Part shown: positions 26,116 through 37,013 of the stretch, piece by piece
Layout: each line of letters starts with the position of its first letter
Position numbering within the stretch: the first letter of the stretch is position 1
Source of the DNA: Liquidambar formosana
Lineage: Eukaryota > Streptophyta > Magnoliopsida > Saxifragales > Altingiaceae
Length of the DNA: 64,000 nucleotides
NCBI GenBank assembly: GCA_039720395.1
Contig: CM077831.1
Span: 5,746,003 to 5,810,002, forward strand
Reading direction: 5' to 3'
Translations under genes and position numbers: made by a program
Notes under the pieces: generated by a model
The model's input: only the letters and a program-made list of their open reading frames with translations
What the model was told of the DNA's origin: nothing
Databases searched by the model: none

Positions 26116-26223
26116 CTTGGTGTAGATCACGTTGAAGGATCTGGCAGTTTCTAAAAAAGATTGCAAATGAGCCCGCAGTTGGGATTCCACCTCTGAATAC
26201 TCCTCATCTGGGTTGTAAGAATG
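26116..26223 (-). CDS. AUG7: AUG7 exon (36 codons)
   Basis: Encodes [20 protein letters not shown] and on through [14 protein letters not shown]. Acceptor TTTTTGTGTTTAG and donor AAG|GTGGTG are on the minus strand. A later AG inside the exon would also be a possible acceptor, but the longer exon keeps phase 0 and the conserved NPDEEY residues, so I chose it. The 108 bp join the coiled-coil exon upstream to the EIRPWTHMM exon downstream without changing frame. Confidence 0.9.
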
Positions 26224-27108
26224 CTAAACACAAAAAGAACAATAATAATAGTGTCAAATAAAAGACGAAAAACAACAAAAGATAAACTAGAAAAAGAATA
26301 CAATTAATTGGTACCCAAGGATATGGTGATGGTGAAAACTTCAAAATTCTGGGAGTATTAACTTCCAAAAATAAATTGAATTTCAAGAATAAATTGGGAA
26401 AATTCTTTTGAATAAGCTGGGAAAATTGCACAAATGAATTTTTAAAGTAGAAAAAGAAATGCCAAAACTGGGAAAACAAATAACAGCATATGTTTGTCAT
26501 TCCAAAATTACAGAACAATTTGAAAAGTTTGAAAATAATTTGGGAACTGCTTGTAATATTAGCAATCTGTTAATCATCAAACTATAAAAGATCGAGTCAG
26601 GTTAAATATAGTAAGAAAAATGGTCAAGTATAATTTGGATAAATTATTAAAAAATTTAAGATTTATGTGGGAATGTTCCACTATTTGTACAAAATATTTT
26701 AAAAAGTGGAGGTGAAAAACATTTCCCTGAGTTGAAATTTAAGGGATGTAAAAGTCTTGCCTTTCAAAATTAAAGAATGTATATGCAGTATGCTACAAGT
26801 TGAAGAAGGAAGAAATTCAAACTGAATTGTCCTGTCTTTAAAAAAGGCAGATGATTCAAGCAATTAAACTGATAACTAAAGGAGTGCATTACATCGATGA
26901 AGCCTTGACAGGGAGAATGAAAAATGAAGTACAATCACTATTTATCAATGACAATCGTTGTATTAAACTATCCATCAAAGTATAGTATCAGAGATAAAGT
27001 AGGTGAAGCTTAACAAGCCACTGAGTAGATTCAAGAAACAATGAACAAAAGACCCAAAAGATAATTGTGAAAGGCAAGCAAGCTATGGGCTAAGGTGCTG
27101 GGATAAAC
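26224..27108 (-). other. AUG7 intron, 885 bp
   Basis: Donor AAG|GTTTAT and acceptor TTTAG. AT-rich, no element recognised. Confidence 0.8.
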
Positions 27109-27199
27109 CTTTGATGCCAAATCGTCAACCTTCTGTTGAAGATTTAGAAGTATCTTTGATTGTTCTGAAAGTTTTGTCTCCAGCTCAGAAATATCAGGC
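27109..27199 (-). CDS. AUG7: AUG7 exon (coiled-coil segment)
   Basis: After one base completing a split codon it encodes [20 protein letters not shown] followed by [10 protein letters not shown], a heptad-type coiled coil known from augmin subunit 7. Acceptor TTTAATCCAG and donor AAG|GTTTAT are on the minus strand. The split Leu codon (TT from the exon at 59395, G from here) reads correctly although the two exons are 32 kb apart, which is strong evidence that they belong to one gene. Confidence 0.92.
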
Positions 27200-27740
27200 C
27201 TGGATTAAAGGAATAGAATGATAAGCCAAGGCTTATAATATAAAAGCATCTTATATAAAAATATGATTAAAATATTATTCATTTCACTTATGATATAAAA
27301 GCATCTGTCATATTAAAAAAATATCATTCATCAACAAAGCGGATTTTAAAAGGCTAAAAGCGTACAATGATGGAGCATGGTATGTATGCACAAATAGTTA
27401 ATACAAGGCTATTATTACAAATAGTAGTAGTTATAATAACGAAAATAGCAATACTAATGGCAATAAGATGATAATGCAATATAAATAGTGATAGCAGTAG
27501 CAGGAGTAGCAGTAGCAGGAGGTGCAGTAAAATAGCAGTGGTAGTAGCCATTTTAGTAGCAATTGTAGTAGTAATAGCAACAGCAATAGCTGTGGTATTT
27601 GTAGTTGCAGCAGAATAAATCGTCGTCATAGTACTACTAATAGTCGCAGCAACAACAGTAGTAGTACTTATGTAAAGGTAGAAATGACAGCAACTAAAAA
27701 TATAATAAATTAAGGGATCTATTAAGCCAATAATAAGCAA
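27200..27740 (-). other. Start of the 32-kb AUG7 intron's 3' part; trinucleotide-rich sequence
   Basis: 27410-27680 is a run of TAG/AGT/AAT-type trinucleotides (imperfect GTA repeats), which produces long but meaningless ORFs. Nothing else seen. Confidence 0.6.
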
Positions 27741-28000
27741 TGACTTAAATATCGATATCGATAGATATATCGTGAGTCCAAAATATGGATATATCGGATA
27801 TATCATAGATATATCGAACATATCGATATTGTTTTAGAGATATGGTGGATATTATCAGTTAAACATAGATATTTTTACTGAAACTCTGGGCATCAATGAT
27901 TTAGACTTTAATACACAATTTAGAATCAAAATATTGCAATCTAAATATGTAAAATACAAGTATGTGTTGTGTAGGGTATAAAAAATGTGACGAAAATAAA
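27741..28000 (-). mobile_element. ATATCG element, truncated, inverse orientation
   Basis: Reverse complement of the 3' half of the element at 29563-30214: GACTTAAATATCGATATCG at its start, then the shared middle with AATCAAAATATTGCAAT and TGTGTAGGGTATAAAA. The homology stops near 28000. Confidence 0.65.
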
Positions 28001-28804
28001 TAATAGAAATTTACACAGATTCAATATCTAAATGTCACATGAAATTAAAACACATACCATTTAAGATATTTTTATTAACTTGAACGTATAACTTCCTACC
28101 ACACATAAGGGAAGGAAGAAATGTCACTAAACCAAATGTATTGGTTTGAATTTTGAAATTATATTTTAAAATATGTAAAATATTAAACATAAAAATATAT
28201 ATATACTAGTATGAACCCACGTGATGTGCGGGAATTACAAATGAATATGAAGACAACAAATAGCTTAGTGATCCAAAGCTTAGGCCAACATGTTTTTATG
28301 TATGATTCAATTTTTTGCATCCCTACATATAAAGCAGTGTGTGTCCACCTTCCCATTAGTTGCCTCTGACAATTAGGGGTTGTTACCTATACCCAACATC
28401 TTTATAGCTCCCCCAAAAAAGAGAAATAAAATAAAATAAAATAAAAATAAATAAATAAATAAATGGGACAACCTGATTAATTGAAGACAAAATCTAGAAG
28501 AGTATAAATTGAATCAGGAAACTACTGGAAAAAATATTTAATTCTTGATTGATGTTGTCAATTACGCTTAAAAACCCACCAAATAAAACAATTGCTTATC
28601 TATAACAAACCAAGCACTCAAGATTCTCCTTTTACATGTCCTGGCAAAAGTGCTATGAACTTATTTTGATAACTAATAAAAAAATGACTTTACAAGATCC
28701 CATGATTACTTATTGCTTATCTAGCAATAGAAAACCCATACTAAATAATTTATTTTTTAATATTACTCATGTCCTATAGATTTCACTTCATTTAAAAAAA
28801 TTAG
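28001..28804. other. Intron sequence, nothing recognised
   Basis: AT-rich, with an (AAAT)n-like tract at 28420-28464. No gene. Confidence 0.5.
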
Positions 28805-29345
28805 TTCATAAGGAAGAAAGAGGGAGAAGGGAGAATAAGGAGAGAGAAAGAGGAGAACAGCGAAAGGGAAGGAAGAGGGAGAGAGAAGGTGTACGGGGAA
28901 GGAGATGGAAAAAATAAAAGCAGGATAAGGGAAAGGTAGAGGGAGAAGGAAGGTGTACAGAGAAGGGGAAAAGAACCAAGAGAAAGAGAAAGAGAAAAAA
29001 AAAAAAAAAAAGGAGGAGAAGGAAGGTGTACAGGGAAGGGGAAGAGAACCGAGAAGAAAAAACATAAAAATAAAAAGGAGGTGCTGACATTATGTTTGGA
29101 GGGGGGAGAAAAGAAAAAAGGAAAAGAAAAGGGGAGGTGTTGAGGTTGTGTGTGGAAGGGGAAGGGGGGAGAAAAGAAAGAAAAAAAAATAGAGAGAGAG
29201 GAAGGGATAGGGAAAAAGTAGAGGAAGTGGGAAGGTTGTACGGTTGGAAGAGGGAAGAAAAAGTAGAGGAAGTAGCTGACATCATTTGTGGGGCCAAGGA
29301 TAAGGAGAGGAATGGATTTTGGAGGAAAGGTTTATTAGGGAGACA
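28805..29345. repeat. Polypurine block, about 540 bp
   Basis: The plus strand is almost only A and G. A unit of about 65 bp containing AAGGTGTACRGRGAAGGGGA recurs at about 28887, 28950 and 29026. ORFs on either strand here are low-complexity translations. Confidence 0.85.
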
Positions 29346-29562
29346 CATCAACAAAGGATGAGGTCAGCAAAAAAACTCTTAATTATAGTATTAATAGATA
29401 GATAGAGAGAGATTAAAATAAATATAAAAAATGAGTTGGTCTTTTTAGAAGGTCATAAAGTTAAAGATAAGAATATAAAATTTTAAAAAGATGGGAGTAT
29501 CAATAGAGTTGAATTTGCTTAACATTTAAGGAGGAAAAAAAAAAAAAAAAAACAACTGTAAA
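29346..29562. other. Short AT-rich spacer
   Basis: GATA/GAGA and A-run low complexity; nothing else. Confidence 0.4.
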
Positions 29563-30214
29563 TCATGACCATGGACTAAAATATCCGCAATATATCCGTG
29601 TATCCGTATCCCTCGATACGAAATCTAACTGACATATCTTTTTCGCAAAATATCTTTACGATATTGTCGCTATTATTGATAAAATCTCGATATATCTCAA
29701 TATATCCATAATATCTTCTTTCTTTCACATAGTATCGTTGATATATCAAATATATGGAGATATATCCACTATATCGATGATATATCGACGATATCGAGAT
29801 ATTCATTTTTTTGTTATTACGTCAAAATTATCACCCCTTTCTCTTTTAGTATTGATTTATATAAATATTTCAATTATACTAATGGCTTAAATTAGTGTAT
29901 AAAGTAACAACTTTCATTTTTTTTGTTAAAATATTCATTCTATCCCTCAATGTGGCACAATTTTTATACGCTATACACTACATACTTGTCTAATACACAT
30001 TTAAATTGCAATATTTTGATTTTAAATTGTTTATTATATTCTAACCATTGTTCCTAGAACTTCAATGAAAATATACATGTTTAACTAACAATATCCGTCA
30101 TATCTCTGAATCGATATCGAAATTTTCAATATATCTATCGATATATCCGATATATCCATGTTTTTAGACCTTCGATATATCCATCGATATCGATATTTAA
30201 GTCCTTGGTCATGA
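29563..30214 (+). mobile_element. ATATCG element, full-length copy
   Basis: Inverted ends: TCATGACCATGGACTAAAAT at 29563 and, read inversely from 30214, TCATGACCAAGGACTTAAAT. Both ends are dense in ATATCGATATATC motifs around a shared AT-rich core (TTATATAAATATTTCAATTATA, CAATATTTTGATT). No coding capacity. The outermost 10 bp are not shared with the copy at 35563, so the true terminus may be GGACT. Confidence 0.65.
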
Positions 30215-31161
30215 CTCATTACTTTATTGAGGGAACCACTTCGAAAAGCAAAACAAAAGGATTATAAAAAGAAAAAAAATAAATAAAAAAAGAAAAGAAT
30301 AGAAGGAAGATTCCATCAAAAGCAAAACAAAACAGGTTTCTTTCTTCCTTTTTATTTCTTTCTTCTTTTCTTCTTTTTCTCCCTTCCCTCTCTTTCTCTT
30401 GACCAAGAAACTCACCGAGCACACCCATTAGCACCCTTTTTCTTTGCAACCAAGCAAACACACCCAAATGGCCAGATCTATACTTTCAAGCCACCAAATT
30501 TACACTCTTCACTCTTCTGTCAAGGAAACCCACTTTGGAGAAGAAGTCGATCGTGGGAGGATCTACAGCTTCAAGCTGCCGACGGTGTAAATCTGTGATG
30601 ATATGAACCAGCTCTCCTTCTTCTTCTTCTTCTTCTTCTTCTTCTTCAATAGCGTCAAAATTTCAAACAATCAAATGTGGAAAATATATCGCAGCAAGAT
30701 ATCATATCGTTACCTGTCGATACGACGATATATCGTCGATATTAACAGTATTTAAAACTATGATAATAAGGACTATGAATCAATCACTACTCAATAGCAC
30801 TCAAAGAAACCTTCACGACATATTTTCCACCAAAACCACCAGAATTCAATGTCCTTAGACCTTCACATGATCTTACAGATAAACTATTTCAAGGCATTTT
30901 GTCATTGAATTGCAGCAGTATTAGTAGTCATTTAAAGGAATAAACCAGAGCAATTATACACGTTATAGACTCTATTAACTTAAATATGGCTCCAAAACCT
31001 GAAACTATATAACAACACTTTTGTTCCACCGAAACTATTGCTCCATGTATGTCTGTATTCATTTACAATTTTATGTCTTTTGTTAAACAGTATACTCTTA
31101 CGTATTTCGATACATTTTAAAATGGCACATGGTATATCCTTTAAAATCTACTACTATGACT
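30215..31161. other. Intron sequence with a (TTC)n tract and an ATATCG scrap
   Basis: (TTC)n at 30618-30648, then an ATATCG-rich fragment at about 30683-30755 resembling the ends of the neighbouring element. No gene recognised; ORFs around 30219-30467 are low-complexity. Confidence 0.5.
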
Positions 31162-31305
31162 CTATGTTACATGGGTATGGGTGTGGGTATCGGGTGCGGG
31201 TGTATATCCAGGAGTCAAACTCGTCAAATTTTTAAATTTAGGATACGGGGACTCGGCTAGAAGGGATCTAAAAATAGGATACGGGTATGGGGATACGTGT
31301 GTGTA

Positions 31306-31355
<50 letters not shown>

Positions 31356-31357
31356 AC

Positions 31358-31388
<31 letters not shown>

Positions 31389-31725
31389 TGTATTTATTAA
31401 TATTTTAAATAAGGTAAATATGATGAGGGGCATTTTTGTAAAGATTCTGATATGTGGGAGCATATTCATAATAATTAGATTTAGTAGGGTCAAATATGAA
31501 ATTCAAATTTTGGTTTTTTAAGAATAAAAGAAAGATAAGGATTAAAGTAAAAAGTTAAAAAGATAAAAAGGTGGGTGGGGAATGAGTTTCATATTGTCCT
31601 TGGAGGAAACCAAATCTGCTGATCGCCTTCCCAGTTCCCACTTCACTTTCGGCGGCAGCGGCCATGGCGGCCTCCGGCAAGACTTCCGACATACCTCCGA
31701 CGAATGTTCTGGCCAGCACAAGGTA

Positions 31726-31777
<52 letters not shown>

Positions 31778-31965
31778 TTCCTTCTTCCCCCTTCTTCCAA
31801 CCTCCCATGATGCCATTGCTGCTGCCGTGCTGCTGCCTCTTCTTCTTCTAGTAGCCATGTCCGATTTGCAAGTGAGGTATCCGGCACAGATCCCATACCC
31901 GTACCCGTGTCGTGTCGTGTTAACACAGGTACCTTGGGGTAAACAGGCGAGTCCATGTAACACAG
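31162..31965 (+). mobile_element. hAT-like non-autonomous element carrying a gene-like exon
   Basis: Inverted ends CTATGTTACATGG (31162) and, from 31965 on the opposite strand, CTGTGTTACATGG. Flanks CTATGACT (31154-31161) and CTGTGACT (31966-31973) match at 7 of 8 bases, the 8-bp duplication expected for hAT. The same ends occur in the 175-bp copy at 34197. GGGTATGGG-type subterminal repeats lie inside both ends, and microsatellites occupy 31311-31393 and 31729-31768. Confidence 0.7.
31664..31722 (+). pseudogene. Possible captured first exon inside the hAT-like element
   Basis: A GC-rich island in AT-rich DNA: a GGCGGCAGCGGCC leader, then ATG at 31664 and 20 codons beginning MAASGKTSDIPP, ending in ACAAG followed by the donor-like GTACGT at 31723 and a (TC)n tract. 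This looks like the first exon of a host gene picked up by the transposon. I do not recognise the parent gene. There is no downstream exon visible. Confidence 0.4.
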
Positions 31966-33265
31966 CTGTGACTAATACCCACATTTAGTAGCAGTAGCAC
32001 TTCAGCAGTAATAATAATAGGCAGTAGCATTAAAAGTAGTAGTCCGGAGCAGAACTGTGACAGAGAACATATATGTAATGTCATTTTAATAAATTTGGAA
32101 GTAAGATGGTATAAATGGAATGTACTTTAACTACGACCAGGAGTAGAAAAGAATAATGATTGATGGCCAAGAGATACCCTAAAGTGACAATTCTCATTGT
32201 CATGTAAGGATTACCCATAAAACAAGGGACCTTGAGGAGGACATCACCCATGGAATTAAACCAGCATTGATGAAGAGAAGTACCTCTAAGGCTTTGTGTG
32301 ATCACAAGATACATATCATAAAATGTTCTATAGTAAGAAGTAACATGTTCAAAAAAAGAGTGTACGGGGAAAAGAGAATGCTAAGATGAATAGGTGGCAA
32401 TACAAGAAAAGATAGAATAAGAAATGGATACACTCGTGAGTATTTGGAGGTGGCACCAATTGGGAACAGGATTAAAGTGATCTAAGAAGAAAACGTTGTA
32501 TGCCAAAGAATGCACTAGTACAAAGGAGTGATTTTATTCAACTTGGAGGCATCAAAAGCGCAAGAGGAGGGTAAAAAGAATGTGGGTCGAGGTGTTAAGG
32601 AAAGACATGATTTCCACATTTAACGGAGGATATGGCTCTAAATAGAACTGAAGCATGAGAAAACATTCACGTATTAGACATCAATTGATTGGGATTAACA
32701 CTTTGTAGAGTTGAGTGGTGTAGTAGCAGCAACAGAAGTAATGGGGAAGAAATCACAGCATTAGATACATTATAGGTTCTAATAAATCAACTTAAAGAAC
32801 TACTGACCTGTAACTATTCAACAGAGAGTGCAAGAAATGTCTGCAAGACTTCTATGTCCTCGTAAGTTTACGTGTCCTGTTGTGCAATTTCACACTTATT
32901 TCAATGCCTTTGTGAGAAGGTAGGAGTAGTGCTAATTGAAGAGAAGATGAGAGAAAATCAATTAAGGTGGTTTGGTCATGTGTAACAAAGACATATGAAT
33001 GCACATGTACAAAAGAGTGACTTCAAGTCTGACCCTAACAGAACAAGAAAAAGACCTAAAATGACATGGCCCGAGGTAGTGAAAAAGGATACATGTGTGC
33101 TAAGAATTTAATAGCAAATATGGCCCTTGACAGAACTGAATGGCATAAAAAGATTCATGGAGCCAACCCTATGTAGTTGAGAATAAGGCTTGGTTGAGTT
33201 GAGTTGAGTTGTATTTCAAATTTACTTTCATGACCAATATTAAAATTTGGTTATAGACTCATAGT
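31966..33265 (+). pseudogene. Two RTE-type LINE 3' tails, decayed
   Basis: At about 32355-32640 and again at 32925-33180 the plus strand reads as the C-terminal end of plant RTE-like LINEs: an RMLR..GG.TRKDRIRN-like stretch in the first, and LIEEKMRENQLRWFGHV followed by RPKMTWPEVVKKD in the second. Both have stops. The second ends in a (TTGAG)n tail near 33192-33212. The rest (31985-32340, 32700-32900) is intronic sequence with GTAGCAG repeats. Confidence 0.7.
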
Positions 33266-33270
33266 ATTAG

Positions 33271-33996
33271 TGATGCAGGCGTCAAGGGGCTTTGAAATTG
33301 GATCCAATTTCAAGACAGGACCTAATTTGGATCTTGCTCAATTGAGTTATGTGGGCTGTTATGAGGTTTATTTTGTATGGGCTTTTATTATGGAGTCTTT
33401 TGTTGTTTAATTAGGTTGGGTCATGTGTGAGCTTTATTTTTGGGCTCTTATTAGTTGGGTCAGTCTTTATTGGTTTAGTTGGTCCAGCCTTACTTCACCT
33501 AGCCTTTAAGTTCTTAGTCCCTAAGTATTAGAGTCTATTTAAAGTCATGAAATAGCAAAATTTTGAATGAATGAAGTATAAAAAACTTTTGTACTTTGTG
33601 AGTGAATAGCAAGCTTTAAGGGTGTAAGGCCTTCTCTCTAACCCTAGGTGTGATGCTTAAGGACTTCTAGGAGTGATTCCTAGACTATCTTTCTTGTTCT
33701 TCTTAATTTCTTGTGCTGCTGTATTTTCTATAAAAACACCATTTATAGACCTTTTAAGCTTTAAAATCCTACTTTTCTAGAACTCTAAACCTTCTCCAAC
33801 CTCCAAGCTTTCATCCTAACACCCCCAAGCCCTCAAAAAGCCAGAACAAAACCGTGAAATTGCTCCTGTGCAGAATTTCCAGCAACCGTTTCTAACCTTT
33901 CCAGCAACCCTCCAACTACAAACCTTAACCTAGTCCTACCCTTTAACCTTCTACAAAGCTTGCCACTCATCAACCTTTGGTTTTCATCCTACATCA
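33271..33996 (+). mobile_element. Left LTR of gypsy-type element D, TSD ATTAG
   Basis: Begins TGATGCAGGCGTC and ends CCTACATCA; ATTAG precedes it at 33266-33270. It has a TATTTAAAG box near 33535 and a terminal block that recurs at 47371-47460, where the right LTR ends before ATTAG. Confidence 0.85.
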
Positions 33997-34874
33997 GTTT
34001 GGTATCAGAGCTTTGGTTTCGCCACAATGTTTCCACAACGTGGGAGATCCTATAGACCCATTCACAGAAAAATCAGCAGGATCTAATTCTTATTCGAATT
34101 ATGGAGCAACTTGACTCAACACACATCATATTGAACAACATGGAAGGTCGGGTGAAACAACATACTGAAATTCAGCAACGATGTGGTGGTCAAGTCCTAT
34201 GTTACATGGACACTTCAAAATGTGTGACGTACTTGTGTCGGACACGTGAGATGGGTGTGGGTGCTCTTGCCGGACACTTCAAAATAGTGGAAAATCTTTA
34301 GAAAGTAGACAAATCCGACACCTAGACACATACCTGCACCCGACACCTGTACCCGAGTCCATGTAACATAGGTCAAGTCAAATATAGCGCTTTGAAAACA
34401 AGTATAGGACATGAGAATCAAGAATTTGAAGGTGAGTGAAATCTATTCATGGGTCAGAAACATGAGAATTGGCTCCATAAATTATTTCTAAAGATATCAA
34501 TGTTGCAGTAAAAGAGGATGCTTTACCGACTGAAAAGTTTAAAGAGTCAAATCCTTTGACTATTTCTATAGCCAAGAGTGTCCTAGAGGAGGTGGATCAA
34601 CAAGCACAATGTTGACATTCATGATAAAAATCACTTCAAGCTTGTGGCTTCTCCACAAATTACTCCACTCATTGATTTCATCATCCCCGAAAACTTTAAT
34701 GGTATGATTGAGTAGATGGATGCTCCAATATTGTCATTGTTGCCTCCAATAAAAAAGGGGAATGGTATCAATTTCAAGTGTATTACCGTATACTAAAGAA
34801 GGAATTAAACTTACGGATTCTAATACTCCAACACTTCAAAACTCAAGGTCAAGTTTTCTCCAACCAGGCGAGAA
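33997..34874 (+). mobile_element. Short internal region of element D (primer site, gag scrap, polypurine tract)
   Basis: The primer-binding site TGGTATCAGAGC starts at 34000. Then come a broken gag-like ORF starting MEQLDSTHIILNN at 34101, a hAT MITE, AT-rich remnant, and near the end a CAAGTTTTCTCCAACCAGGCGAGAA stretch (34847-34874 region) typical of the 3' end of plant gypsy elements, directly before TGATGC. Fewer than 0.9 kb between LTRs means it could move only with help from a complete relative. Confidence 0.7.
34197..34371. mobile_element. hAT MITE, 175 bp, TSD GTCAAGTC
   Basis: Ends CTATGTTACATGGAC and GTCCATGTAACATAG are perfect inverted repeats. GTCAAGTC flanks it at 34189-34196 and 34372-34379, a perfect 8-bp duplication. 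Inside it has repeated ACACTTCAAAAT and GACAC motifs. Confidence 0.9.
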
Positions 34875-36230
34875 TGATGCATGCCTCAAAAGGCCTTGAA
34901 AATTGGATCAATTTCAAGGTGGGGCTTAATTTGGATCTTGCTCAATTGATTTATATGGGCTGTTATGAGCTTTCTTTTGTATGGGATTCCATTATGGAGT
35001 CTTTTGTTTAAGTTTAGCTGGAATGGGTCATGTGCGGGCTTTATTTTTGGGCTTTTTATTAATTTGGGTTAGTCTTTATGGGTTTAGTTAGTCCAACCTT
35101 ACTTTACTTAGCCTGTAAGCACTTAGCCCTCTAAGTTTACTTACCCTTTGAGTTACTTAGCCTTTAAGTATTTAGTCCTTGAGTATCTATATAAAGTCAT
35201 GTAATAGAAAATTTTTGAATGAATGAATGATTACATAATTTTGTACTTTGTGAGTGATTCACAAGCTTTGAGGGTGTGAGGCCTTCTCTCTAACCCTAGG
35301 TGTGATGCCTATGGGACCTTAGGTGTGATGCTTAAGGACTCCTAGGAGTGATTCCTAGATTATCTTTCTTCTTCTTCTTCTTCTTCTTCTTCTTCTTCAT
35401 ATTAATTTTTTGTGTTGTGTATTTTCTGTGAAAACACCACTTATAGACCTTTTAAGCTTTAAAACCCTACCTTTCTATAACTCTAAACCTTCTCCAACCT
35501 CCAAGCTTTCATCCTAATACCCCAAGCCCGCAAAAAGCGACAACAAAGCCCTGAAATTGTTGATTTCCATGGACTAAAATATCCGCAACATCTCCGATAT
35601 ATCCACGATATATCCATATATCTGGACCCCTCGATACGATATCTGACAGACATATCTTTTTCGCAAAATATCTTTATGATATTGTCGATATTTTCAATAT
35701 TATTGATATGATCTCAATATATCTATAATGTCTTTTTTTTTTTTCTTTTTTTTACATGGTATCGTCGACATATCGAATATATCAAGATATATCAACTATA
35801 TCGAGAATATATATCAACGATATCAAGATATTCATTTTCTTGTTATTGTGTCAAAATTATCACTGCTTACTCTTTTAATATTGATTTATATAAATATTTC
35901 AATTATATTAATGGCTTAAATTAGTGTTATAAAATAACAACTTTCATTTACTAAAATATTCATTCTTCCGCTCAGTGTGTCACACTTTTTATACCCTACA
36001 CAATACATATTTGTCTAATACATATTTAAATTGCAATATTTTGATTCTAAATTGTTTGTTAGAGTCTAATCATTATTCCCAAAGTTTCAATGAAAATATC
36101 TGTGTTTGACTAACAATATCTGTCATAACTCTAAACAATATCGAAATTTTTGATATATCCATTGATATCGATATTTAAGTCCTCGTTGCTGTCCATAATT
36201 TCCAACATCCGTTTCTTACCTTTCCAACAA
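34875..36230 (+). mobile_element. Right LTR of element D, first part (interrupted)
   Basis: Begins TGATGCATGCC and parallels the left LTR through a (CTT)n tract (35365-35399). It is interrupted by an ATATCG element (35563-36184), resumes with TTGCTGTCCATAATTTCC, and stops at TTCCAACAA (36222-36230), where the pararetrovirus begins. The LTR continues at 47371. Confidence 0.85.
35563..36184 (+). mobile_element. ATATCG element inside the right LTR of D
   Basis: Same family as 29563-30214 over its whole length. Because it sits in an LTR whose sister copy is intact, its limits can be read: GTTG at 35559-35562 and 36185-36188 flank it, and GGACTAAAATATC / GATATTTAAGTCC lie near the ends. Confidence 0.75.
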
Positions 36231-36472
36231 GCAAAATTCTACCTGTCCTAAATTCGAGCATTCCTGAATTACATCTAAGTGTAATTAGCCAGTAAAAGTT
36301 ATTACATAAATAACCAATCTTCAAAAGTAATTACTTCCTATCAATGACAAGTCACTTTCACCTTTTTGAGACTTTTATAAATTAAATTTAAACCCAATTA
36401 GTTCCATAAATTTTAAGTTTAAGACATAAGATTTAAAACTTTGTATTAAAGACCGCGAGCGATCCAAGAGAT

Positions 36473-36485
36473 TGGTATCAGAGCC
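36473..36485 (+). other. Viral primer-binding site (tRNA-Met)
   Basis: TGGTATCAGAGCC, the conserved first bases of caulimovirid genome maps, where minus-strand DNA synthesis starts. Confidence 0.9.
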
Positions 36486-36491
36486 TCGTTT

Positions 36492-37009
36492 GAGGAACAA
36501 ATAAATCTGGCTTTATCTTGGTTATATTCTAAGATTAGAAATTTGGACCAAAGTAATCTAGAATATTTAACTATACCCCAAGACGATGATATTTGTTGGT
36601 TTAATAATCAACCTAGATGTAATCATCTAAATCATATAGACACCAGAGAAGTAGAAAATTAAGAAGCCATAGCAGCTATATTAAATAATATAGTAGACTC
36701 TGAACAGTGGAATACATTAGCTCTAGCCAATATAATAGATATTGTTCAAGAAATAGAAGCTACTAATAAAAGAATAATAACTAAGATCAATAATTTAAAT
36801 ACAGATTAGAAGATTTAGATAATCAAATACCATTAGACTTGAGTGAAGTTCTTAAGACGATCTTAGAAAATTCTAATAAAAATTTAGAAAAAGAAGACTT
36901 GCTAGAAGTTGTAGTCAAGAGAATTATAAGAAAGGAGTTTCAACAGAACGAGACTATAAGAGAAATAAAAAGTAATATAGAACATATTAAGAAAGTTCTT
37001 GGAAGCTGA
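36492..37009 (+). pseudogene. Viral ORF 1, small protein of unknown function
   Basis: Opens 7 bases after the primer site and runs to TGA at 37007-37009, with one in-frame stop (TAA at 36660) and one frameshift near 36805. About 170 residues. There is no AUG at its beginning. It is Asn/Ile-rich and then Lys/Glu-rich, with no domain I recognise. In rice tungro bacilliform virus the first ORF is also close to the leader and uses a non-AUG codon; that comparison is inference. Confidence 0.6.
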
Positions 37010-37013
37010 AAAA

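Noticed and set aside
27354..27821. 155-codon minus-strand ORF rich in Thr, Ala, Ile and Leu
   Set aside because: Created by GTA/AGT trinucleotide repeats and ATATCG repeats; low complexity.
28763..29354. Long Phe/Ser/Pro-rich ORFs on the minus strand and a Gly/Arg/Lys ORF on the plus strand
   Set aside because: Translations of a polypurine/polypyrimidine block in several frames at once; no domain and no start context.
36473..36485. tRNA gene fragment at TGGTATCAGAGC sites (also 3249, 34000, 51412)
   Set aside because: These are retroelement primer-binding sites complementary to a tRNA end; no tRNA body or A/B boxes accompany them.
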